From contig NZ_JAKEDT010000002.1 in NCBI RefSeq assembly GCF_021462525.1, forward strand, positions 27,675 through 91,674: a DNA stretch of 64,000 bases, given 5' to 3'. The notes below the pieces were generated by a model, which saw only the letters and a program-made list of their open reading frames with translations, had not been told where the DNA came from and did no database searches. The DNA comes from Thermus caliditerrae (GTDB lineage: Bacteria > Deinococcota > Deinococci > Deinococcales > Thermaceae). Position 1 is the first letter of the stretch. Every line of letters starts with the position of its first letter. This document shows, in pieces, positions 57,818 to 64,000 of the stretch. Position numbers and translations under genes: made by a program.

Positions 57818-59710
57818 TTGAAAACGGCCAGGCGCTTTTCCCCCAAAGAAGCCGAGGAAATCTACCTGGTGCCCTACTGGGGAGCAGGGTTTTTCCGGGT
57901 GGGGCGGGACGGGGAGCTGGAAGTGACCCCCATGGGCGAGAAGGGGCCTTCCGCCTCCCTTCTGGAGATCGTGGAGGCCCTGAGGGACGAGGGCAGGCCC
58001 CTGCCCCTCGTCCTCCGCTTCCCCCAGATCCTCGAGGCCCGGGTGCGGGAGCTGAACGAGGCCTTCCAGCGGGCCATGGAGAAGTACGGCTACGCGGGAG
58101 GCTACCGCGGGGTCTACCCGGTGAAGGTGAACCAGCGGCGGCTGGTGCTGGAAACGGTGGCCCGGGCGGGGAGGCCCTACCACTACGGCCTTGAGGCGGG
58201 CAGCAAAGCCGAGCTGGCCCTCATCCTGGCCCAGGACCTTTCCAAGGAAGCCCTGATCACCACCAACGGCTTCAAGGACGACGACTTCATCCGCCTGGCC
58301 CTCACCGGGCGCAAGCTGGGAAGAAACGTGGTCATCACCCTGGAAAAGTTCGCTGAGCTGGCCCGGGTGGTGCGCATTTCCAAGGAGCTGGGGGTGCGCC
58401 CCCAGATCGGCATCCGCTACAAGCTGAAGGCCAAGGGGGCGGGGCAGTGGGAGGCCAGCGGGGGGGAAAACGCCAAGTTCGGCCTCACCACCCCGGAGAT
58501 CGTGCGGGCGGTGGAGATCCTAAAAGAGGAAGGCCTCCTGGACACCCTGGTCATGGTCCACGCCCACATCGGCAGCCAGGTGACGGACATCCGCCGGATC
58601 AAGGCGGCGGTGCGGGAGGCGGCCCAGACCTACGTGCAACTCCGCAAGCTGGGGGCCCCCCTCACCTACCTGAACCTGGGCGGGGGTCTGGCGGTGGACT
58701 ACGACGGCTCCAAGACCAACTTCTACGCCTCCGCCAACTACACCCTTCCCGAGTACGCCGAGGACCTGGTCTACGTGACCAAGGAGGTGGTGGAAGCCCA
58801 GGGCGAACCCCACCCCACCCTGGTCACGGAGTCGGGCCGGGCGGTAACCGCCTACCACGAGGTCCTGGTCCTGGAGGTCATCGACGTCATCACGCCTCCG
58901 GGGGAAACCCGGCCCTCCCCCCCGCCCGCGGAGGCCCACCCCCTGGTCAAGGAGCTCTGGGAGAGCCTGGAAACCCTCTCCCCCAAGAACTTCCGCGAGG
59001 TCTACCACGACGCCTTCGCCGACAAGGAAACCCTGCAAACCCTCTACGACTTGGGGTTAGTGTCCCTAAGGGACCGGGCTTTGGCCGAGGAGATCTTTTA
59101 CCACATCGCCCGCAAGGTGTATGCCATCGTGAAGGAGCTGCCCTACGCTCCCGACGAGTTTGAGGACCTGGAGAAGCTCCTGGCCGACAAGCTGGTGTGC
59201 AACTTCTCCATCTTCCAGAGCCTTCCCGATGCCTGGGCCATCCACCAGCTCTTCCCCATCGTGCCCCTAAGCCGCCTCCACGAGCCCCCCACCCGCCAGG
59301 CCACCCTGGTGGACATCTCCTGCGACTCCGACGGCAAAATCGACCGCTTCATCGACCTGCACGACGTGCGCCAGAGCCTTCCGGTCCACCCCATCCGCCC
59401 CGGGGAACCCTACTACCTGGGGGTCTTCCTGGTGGGGGCCTACCAGGATGTTCTCGGGAGCAACCACAACCTCTTCGGCCAGGTGGGGGAGGCCCACGTG
59501 GTGGTGGACGAGGAAGGCTTCGCCATTGAGCGCTTTGTCCCCGGGGAAAGTGCGGAGAAGGTCATAGAGAAGATGGGTTTCACCGCCCGGGAGCTTTCCT
59601 TGGGGGTGGAGCGCCTGGTGCGGCAAAGCCGCCTCTCCCCCGCGGAAAAGGGAGCCTTCCTGGAGCGGTACGCCCGGGAGCTCCAGGGGTACACCTACCT
59701 GGAAGACTAA
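57818..59710 (+). CDS. speA: Biosynthetic arginine decarboxylase SpeA
   Basis: A 630-residue PLP enzyme making agmatine from arginine, the first step to the long and branched polyamines of Thermus. PLP-binding Lys in YPVKVNQRR, with GLEAGSKAEL, HAHIGSQ and ISCDSDGKID (catalytic Cys) all present. The TTG at 57818 is chosen because GGAGGG lies 6 nt upstream; an upstream TTG at 57785 is less likely. Confidence 0.94.
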   Translation: MKTARRFSPKEAEEIYLVPYWGAGFFRVGRDGELEVTPMGEKGPSASLLEIVEALRDEGRPLPLVLRFPQILEARVRELNEAFQRAMEKYGYAGGYRGVYPVKVNQRRLVLETVARAGRPYHYGLEAGSKAELALILAQDLSKEALITTNGFKDDDFIRLALTGRKLGRNVVITLEKFAELARVVRISKELGVRPQIGIRYKLKAKGAGQWEASGGENAKFGLTTPEIVRAVEILKEEGLLDTLVMVHAHIGSQVTDIRRIKAAVREAAQTYVQLRKLGAPLTYLNLGGGLAVDYDGSKTNFYASANYTLPEYAEDLVYVTKEVVEAQGEPHPTLVTESGRAVTAYHEVLVLEVIDVITPPGETRPSPPPAEAHPLVKELWESLETLSPKNFREVYHDAFADKETLQTLYDLGLVSLRDRALAEEIFYHIARKVYAIVKELPYAPDEFEDLEKLLADKLVCNFSIFQSLPDAWAIHQLFPIVPLSRLHEPPTRQATLVDISCDSDGKIDRFIDLHDVRQSLPVHPIRPGEPYYLGVFLVGAYQDVLGSNHNLFGQVGEAHVVVDEEGFAIERFVPGESAEKVIEKMGFTARELSLGVERLVRQSRLSPAEKGAFLERYARELQGYTYLED

Positions 59711-59755
59711 GGGGGGTTAAGGCCCTGTTAAGGGGAGGCGGGCCACCCTGGAGGT

Positions 59756-60832
59756 ATGGCCTGGGGGAAGAGCCGCTATACTGGGCTTAGGTTGCACCCC
59801 ACCCTGGAGCTTCTGGACCCGCTGAACCCCGTCCGGCGCCGGATGGCCCTCTGGCTTTTACCCCTGGGGGCCGTACTGGCCTTGGTAGCCCTTTGGACCT
59901 CTCACCTAAGCGGCCTGGACCCCGTGGACCGCTTCTTCCTGCCCCTTTTGGCCGTAGGCTTCGCGGGGCTGGCCGCCGCCTTGTGGCGCTTCCCCCGCTC
60001 CGCCTCCTGGGTCCTGCCCTCGGCGCACGGGCTCATCGCCTTGTACCTGCTCAGCACCCTGGCCTTCCAGCTCCTTTTCCGCCCCAACCCCATGGGCCTT
60101 TCCCCAGCCGCTTTCTGGGTTCCCTTCGTCTACTTTTCCAGCTTCCTCTTCTTTCAGACGCGGCAGGCAGTCCGCCTCGCCCTCCTCTACCTCGTTACCC
60201 TCGGCTTCCTCTCCGTACTGGGAAGTTTCCGAGGCCACTTTCAGGTGGCGCACCTGAACGCCCTAGCCCAGTTTTTTGGAGCCAACCTGGCCTACGTGGG
60301 CCTCCTCTACATGCTGGTGCGCATCAAGGAAGGCTACATGGAGGCCCAGCTGGACGCCTACACTGATTTCCTCACCGGGCTGAGGAACCGGCGCTACCTG
60401 GATTTGGTGCTGGAGCGCGAGCTCTTCCGCGTGCAGCGCTACGGCCGCCCCCTCTCCCTCATGGTCCTGGACTTGGACGGCTTCAAACAGGTCAACGACA
60501 CCCACGGCCACGAGGTGGGGGACCGGGTGCTCAAGGCCCTGGCCGCCTGCCTCGAGGCCCATGTCCGGCAAAGCGACCGGGCGGTGCGCCTGGGGGGGGA
60601 AGAGTTCGCCGTGGTCCTGCCCGAAACCTCCCTGGCCCAGGCCGCACGCCTGGGGGAGAGGCTCCGCCAGGCGGTGGCCGCCCTGAAGGTGCCCCCGGTG
60701 GCGGCGCTCTCCGTCAGCGTGGGCGTGACCCAAGCCACCCCCACCGACTCCCCTCTTTCCCTCATCAAGCGGGCCGACGAGGCCATGTACCGGGCCAAGC
60801 GCCGGGGGAAAAACCGGGTGGAGGTAAGCTAA
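59756..60832 (+). CDS. Membrane diguanylate cyclase (GGDEF)
   Basis: A 358-residue protein with five or six hydrophobic segments in the first 190 residues and a C-terminal GGDEF domain. The active site is RLGGEEFAVVLP (a functional GGEEF), with DLDGFKQVNDTHGHEVGD for the GTP and metal sites. An inhibitory RxxD site (five residues before GGEEF) reads RQSD, so feedback inhibition is likely. It would oppose the HD-GYP enzyme at 36200. Confidence 0.9.
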   Translation: MAWGKSRYTGLRLHPTLELLDPLNPVRRRMALWLLPLGAVLALVALWTSHLSGLDPVDRFFLPLLAVGFAGLAAALWRFPRSASWVLPSAHGLIALYLLSTLAFQLLFRPNPMGLSPAAFWVPFVYFSSFLFFQTRQAVRLALLYLVTLGFLSVLGSFRGHFQVAHLNALAQFFGANLAYVGLLYMLVRIKEGYMEAQLDAYTDFLTGLRNRRYLDLVLERELFRVQRYGRPLSLMVLDLDGFKQVNDTHGHEVGDRVLKALAACLEAHVRQSDRAVRLGGEEFAVVLPETSLAQAARLGERLRQAVAALKVPPVAALSVSVGVTQATPTDSPLSLIKRADEAMYRAKRRGKNRVEVS

Positions 60833-60933
60833 CACCCCTTGCCCCAAGCCCCGGCGAGGCCATGGACGGAGCCTGCCATCGGGGTAGGGGTTCAGCGCTA
60901 AAGGTAGAAGGGCCGAAGCCGCCCATAAGGAAG

Positions 60934-60953
60934 CGCGGCCCCAAGGGGCCGCG
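60934..60953. terminator. Bidirectional hairpin between diguanylate cyclase and metK
   Basis: CGCGGCCCC, AA, GGGGCCGCG: a 9-bp stem. The T-rich tract is weak on both sides, so termination efficiency is uncertain. Confidence 0.55.
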
Positions 60954-60980
60954 TCCTTGAACCTTGGCCCGGGCCGTAGC

Positions 60981-62159
60981 CTAAAGCCCGGCCTCGCGCC
61001 GCAGAGCCTCCACCCGGTCGGTCTCCTCCCAGGGGAAGCCCGCGCGGCCAAAGTGGCCGTAGGCGCTGGTGGGGGTGTAGATGGGCCGGAGGAGGTCCAG
61101 CTCCTCAATGATGGCCAAGGGCCGGGGGTCAAACACCCTCCCGGCGATCTCGGTGATCTTCTCGTCAGGCAGCACCCCGGTGCCGAAGGTTTCCACCCGC
61201 AAGGAAACGGGCCGGGCCTTGCCGATGGCGTAGGCCAGCTCCACCAAAGCCCGCCGAGCTAGCCCCGCCGCCACCAGGTTCTTGGCCATGTAGCGGGCGT
61301 AGTAGCTGGCGGAGCGGTCCACCTTGGTAGGGTCCTTACCGCTGAAGGCCCCGCCCCCGTGGGGCACCGCCCCTCCGTAGGTGTCCACGATGATCTTGCG
61401 CCCGGTGAGGCCGGTGTCCGCGTGGGGTCCCCCCAGGATGAAGCGGCCCGAGGGGTTGATGAGGTATTCCGTTTCCCCCTCTCTGAGGTACTCGGGGGGG
61501 ATGGCCTGGCGCACCACATCGCGGATGAGGTCCTCGCGGAGCTGGTCCTGCTCCACCTCGGGGGAGTGCTGGGCGGAGACCACCACCGTCTTCACGTAAA
61601 GGGGCCGGTCTCCCTCGTAGACCACGGTGACCTGGGCCTTGCCATCGGGACGCAGGTAGGGAAGAAGGCCCGTCTTGCGCACCTCCGCCAGACGCATGGT
61701 GAGGCGGTGGGCCAGGGTGATGGGCAGGGGCATGAGCTCGGGGGTCTCGTTGGTGGCGTAGCCGAACATGAGGCCCTGGTCCCCTGCGCCCGTGCGGTCC
61801 AAAGGGTCGGTGGACTTGAGCACCCGCCACTCGTAGGAGAGGTTCACCCCGCCCGCGATGTCCGGGGACTGCTCGTCGATGGCGGTAAGCACCGCGCAGG
61901 TGTCGGCATCAAAGCCGTACTTGGCCCGGGTGTAGCCCACCTCCCGCACCGTCTTGCGCACCAGGCCGGGGATGTCCACGTAGCCCTCGGTGCTGATCTC
62001 CCCTGCCACGAACACGAGCCCGGTGGTGACCAGGGTTTCCGCCGCCACCCGCGCCCTCTTGTCCTGGGCGATGAGGGCGTCCAGGATGGCGTCGGAAATC
62101 CGGTCCGCCAGCTTATCGGGGTGACCTTCCGTGACCGACTCGGACGTGACCAGCCTCAA
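60981..62159 (-). CDS. metK: S-adenosylmethionine synthase MetK
   Basis: A 392-residue enzyme making SAM from methionine and ATP. Motifs: [20 protein letters not shown] (the ATP site), [12 protein letters not shown] and [16 protein letters not shown]. Two starts are possible: GTG 62168 sits immediately on the AAGGAGG (62168-62174), whereas TTG 62159 is 8 nt from it, which is why the TTG is used here. SAM is needed for both methylation and polyamine synthesis with the speA gene nearby. Confidence 0.95.
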   Translation of the reverse strand: MRLVTSESVTEGHPDKLADRISDAILDALIAQDKRARVAAETLVTTGLVFVAGEISTEGYVDIPGLVRKTVREVGYTRAKYGFDADTCAVLTAIDEQSPDIAGGVNLSYEWRVLKSTDPLDRTGAGDQGLMFGYATNETPELMPLPITLAHRLTMRLAEVRKTGLLPYLRPDGKAQVTVVYEGDRPLYVKTVVVSAQHSPEVEQDQLREDLIRDVVRQAIPPEYLREGETEYLINPSGRFILGGPHADTGLTGRKIIVDTYGGAVPHGGGAFSGKDPTKVDRSASYYARYMAKNLVAAGLARRALVELAYAIGKARPVSLRVETFGTGVLPDEKITEIAGRVFDPRPLAIIEELDLLRPIYTPTSAYGHFGRAGFPWEETDRVEALRREAGL

Positions 62160-62201
62160 CTTGCGCACCTCCTTCTACGCCCCTGCCGGGGCAACCCTGA
62201 T

Positions 62202-62229
62202 AGTATAGCACCCCCCCTTGGTCGTCCAG
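62202..62229 (-). promoter_or_regulatory. metK promoter
   Basis: CTGGAC, 16 nt, TATACT on the minus strand, giving a leader of about 35 nt with an AAGGAGG. Confidence 0.6.
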
Positions 62230-62230
62230 G

Positions 62231-62236
62231 TATGAT
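62231..62236 (+). promoter_or_regulatory. -10 box of murI
   Basis: TATGAT, 8 nt before GTG 62245; it abuts the divergent metK -35. Confidence 0.45.
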
Positions 62237-62244
62237 GGCGGCTT

Positions 62245-63018
62245 GTGAAGGACCCTAGGAGGCCCATCGGCGTCTTTGACTCGGGGGTGGGTGGGCTCAC
62301 CGTCCTCTCCGCCCTCAAGAAGGCCTTGCCCCAGGAGGATTTCCTCTACTTCGGGGACACCGCCAGGGTGCCCTATGGGGGGAAGCCCCTTTCCATGGTC
62401 CGCCGCTTCGCTTGGGAAATCGCTGGCTTCCTCCTCCGGCAGGGGGTGAAGGCCATCGTGGTGGCCTGCAACACCGCCAGCTCCGCGGCGTTGCCGGATC
62501 TGGCGGAGGATCTTTCCGTGCCCGTCTTTGGCGTGCTGGAGCCGGCGGCGGAGGTGGCCCGCACCTACCGCAAGGTGGGCCTCATCGGCACCCAGGCCAC
62601 GGTGGATAGCCGGGCCTACGAGCGTCTCCTGGAGCTGGCCTGGGCCAAGGCCTGCCCCCTCTTCGTCCCCCTGGTGGAGGAAGGGCTCTGGAACGACCCC
62701 GTGGCCCTCTTGGTGGCCCGGCACTACCTGGAGGAGGCGCCCAAGGACCTCGAGGCCCTCATCCTGGGGTGCACCCACTACCCCTTTCTGAAGGGCACCC
62801 TGCAGAAGGTCCTCCCCGGGGTGCGGCTCATCGACTCCGCCGAGGCCACCGCAGAGAGGGTGGCGGAAGCCCTGAGGCGGGAAGGGCTTTTGAACCCCCA
62901 GGGCACGGGCAGGGTGGTGCACTTCGTCACCGGGGACCCAGAGAGCTACAAGAACCTGGCCGGGCGCCTGGGGGTGGAGGTGGCCGAGCTCCGCCGGGTG
63001 AGCCTGGAAGAGCTTTAA
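62245..63018 (+). CDS. murI: Glutamate racemase MurI
   Basis: A 257-residue cofactor-independent racemase giving D-glutamate for peptidoglycan. Both catalytic cysteines are in place: VVACNTASS and LGCTHYPFL, plus the opening GVFDSGVGGLTVL. Leaderless GTG start. Confidence 0.95.
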   Translation: MKDPRRPIGVFDSGVGGLTVLSALKKALPQEDFLYFGDTARVPYGGKPLSMVRRFAWEIAGFLLRQGVKAIVVACNTASSAALPDLAEDLSVPVFGVLEPAAEVARTYRKVGLIGTQATVDSRAYERLLELAWAKACPLFVPLVEEGLWNDPVALLVARHYLEEAPKDLEALILGCTHYPFLKGTLQKVLPGVRLIDSAEATAERVAEALRREGLLNPQGTGRVVHFVTGDPESYKNLAGRLGVEVAELRRVSLEEL

Positions 63019-63025
63019 GGTCGAA

Positions 63026-63043
63026 GCCCCCGTATCCGGGGGC
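63026..63043 (+). other. Hairpin between murI and LOG gene
   Basis: GCCCCCG, TATC, CGGGGGC: 7-bp stem just after murI, without a T tract. Confidence 0.4.
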
Positions 63044-63073
63044 AAAGGGAACCCAAGGGTGATACAAAGGCGT

Positions 63074-63718
63074 ATGGCCAAGAAACCTCTGATTGACCAG
63101 CTCCACCACGAGGACGCCTGGCGGCTTTTCCGCATTCTGGGCGAGTTCGTGGAGGGATTTGAAACTCTTTCGGAAATAGAGGTCCCCCTGGTTTCCGTCT
63201 TCGGCTCCGCCCGCTTTGGGGAAGACCACCCCGCCTACGCCTTGGGCTACCGCTTGGGAAGGGCCCTGGCCCAAGCGGGCTTCGGGGTGGTCACGGGTGG
63301 GGGGCCAGGGGTCATGGAGGCGGTGAACCGGGGAGCCTTTGAGGCGGGCGGGGTAAGCGTGGGCCTGAACATCGAGCTTCCCCACGAACAGAAGCCTAAC
63401 CCCTACCAGACCCACGCCCTCACCCTGCGCTACTTCTTCGTGCGCAAGGTGCTCTTTGTGCGCTACGCCCACGCCTTCGTTTTCCTCCCCGGGGGCTTCG
63501 GCACCTTGGACGAACTATCGGAGGTCCTGGTGCTCATTCAGACGCAGAAGGTCCACCCCTTTCCCGTCTTCGCCTTGGACCGGGGGTATTGGGAAGGCCT
63601 CCTTTCCTGGATGGCCTTCCTGAAGGAACGAGGGGCCATCGACCCCCAGGACCTCGCCCTCCTCACCCCCCTGGACACCCCGGAGGAAGTGGTGGAGGCC
63701 CTCAAGGGAGTATCCTGA
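63074..63718 (+). CDS. LOG family protein (TIGR00730-type)
   Basis: A 214-residue protein of the Lonely-Guy/lysine-decarboxylase-like family: [16 protein letters not shown] and the [12 protein letters not shown] motif (with catalytic Glu) are complete. Bacterial LOG proteins hydrolyse nucleotide monophosphates such as AMP to base and ribose phosphate. Start taken at ATG 63074; GTG 63059 is the alternative. Confidence 0.9.
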   Translation: MAKKPLIDQLHHEDAWRLFRILGEFVEGFETLSEIEVPLVSVFGSARFGEDHPAYALGYRLGRALAQAGFGVVTGGGPGVMEAVNRGAFEAGGVSVGLNIELPHEQKPNPYQTHALTLRYFFVRKVLFVRYAHAFVFLPGGFGTLDELSEVLVLIQTQKVHPFPVFALDRGYWEGLLSWMAFLKERGAIDPQDLALLTPLDTPEEVVEALKGVS

Positions 63719-63723
63719 AGGGG

Positions 63724-64000
63724 ATGCGCGTGGTCCTGGCCACCTCCAACCCCGGCAAGGTGCGGGAGCTCAAGGAGGGGCTCGCCCCCATGGGCTGGAC
63801 CCTCCTTTCCCTGGCCGACTTTCCCTTGCGCATGCCCAAGGAGGAGGGGGCCACCTTCCTGGAAAACGCCCTCCTCAAGGCGGCCTATGTGGCCAAGGCC
63901 ACGGGGCTCCCCGCCCTGGCCGACGACTCGGGCCTGGAGGTCATGGCCCTGGGGGGTGAGCCCGGGGTCTACTCCGCCCGCTACGGAGGCCGGGAAACCG
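63724..64000 (+). CDS. rdgB: Non-canonical purine NTP pyrophosphatase RdgB/HAM1 (3' truncated)
   Basis: The first 92 codons of RdgB/HAM1: [12 protein letters not shown] (nucleotide site), [14 protein letters not shown], and LADDSGLEV with YSARYGG at the end. It hydrolyses ITP, dITP and XTP. Begins 5 nt after the LOG gene, so the two nucleotide-salvage enzymes are in one operon. The gene leaves the window at the right edge. Confidence 0.93.
   Translation, partial: MRVVLATSNPGKVRELKEGLAPMGWTLLSLADFPLRMPKEEGATFLENALLKAAYVAKATGLPALADDSGLEVMALGGEPGVYSARYGGRET

Noticed and set aside
62169-62244. SAM riboswitch upstream of metK
   Set aside because: Only 76 bp lie between divergent genes, mostly promoter sequence; no room for the aptamer.
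1-64000. Transposase, prophage or CRISPR genes
   Set aside because: None of the proteins has integrase, transposase, capsid or Cas features, and no regularly spaced direct repeats were seen.

Overview
The window is gene-dense, high-GC DNA (about 70% G+C outside one locus) that reads as the chromosome of a Thermus species (Deinococcota). The protein set supports this: Thermus-type branched-polyamine enzyme SpeA, a 180-residue thioredoxin-reductase-like flavoprotein, TrmB with a long C-terminal extension, a minor-pilin/ComZ-like cluster, and an LptF/LptG/LptD set in a diderm lineage known to lack canonical LPS. Many genes have a TANNNT-type -10 box only 5-9 nt before the start codon and no Shine-Dalgarno, the signature of leaderless mRNAs. 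The species cannot be fixed from sequence alone. I found no rRNA, tRNA, CRISPR array, prophage or insertion sequence.

Layout. 0-5 kb: HrpB helicase (5' end outside the window), a HAD-like gene, an SCP2 protein plus zinc alcohol dehydrogenase, and a small stress-type protein. 5-11.3 kb: an operon of two LptF/LptG permeases, an LptD-like barrel, a lipoprotein and a short-chain dehydrogenase. 11.3-18.2 kb (minus strand): VanZ, methylmalonyl-CoA epimerase, a poly-ferredoxin, chorismate mutase/DAHP synthase, TatAC, GlmU, Lgt, a glutaredoxin-like protein and a DUF456 membrane protein. 18.2-20.6 kb: alanine-dehydrogenase-like enzyme and a CoA-transferase. 20.6-24.2 kb (minus): three minor pilins and a ComZ-like protein, at clearly lower G+C. 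24.6-32 kb: TopA, a cupin-like protein, VanW, RsuA-type pseudouridine synthase, a HEPN/nucleotidyltransferase pair, an AlaX-type editing protein and a short-chain dehydrogenase.

32-39 kb: thioredoxin-reductase-like protein, PASTA protein, YraN, UbiD, then a five-gene signalling operon (DUF4388, small GTPase, CZB, roadblock, REC-HD-GYP). 39-49.6 kb: TrmB, MalY-like lyase, Hsp20, rhodanese, metallo-beta-lactamase, coiled-coil zinc-ribbon protein, OsmC, a phosphatase-superfamily protein, a ferric-iron ABC transporter and TruA. 49.6-54.3 kb (minus): oligopeptide ABC transporter and an A-type Fe-S carrier. 54.4-64 kb: M24 peptidase, Prs, alpha/beta-hydrolase, DUF72, SpeA, diguanylate cyclase, MetK (minus), MurI, LOG protein and a truncated RdgB.

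The most distinctive non-coding feature is a 106-bp repeat with 10-bp inverted ends and a GNRA-capped hairpin. It occurs three times at exactly the same length, each time between converging genes, where its ends supply stop codons. A decayed fourth copy is likely at 2762-2854. Other points worth following are the Lpt system in an LPS-less diderm, the GTPase/roadblock/HD-GYP operon, a PASTA protein without a recognisable kinase, a 7-1-7 palindrome upstream of the iron transporter, a strong promoter antisense to the alcohol dehydrogenase, and strong enrichment of the palindrome CCTCGAGG.
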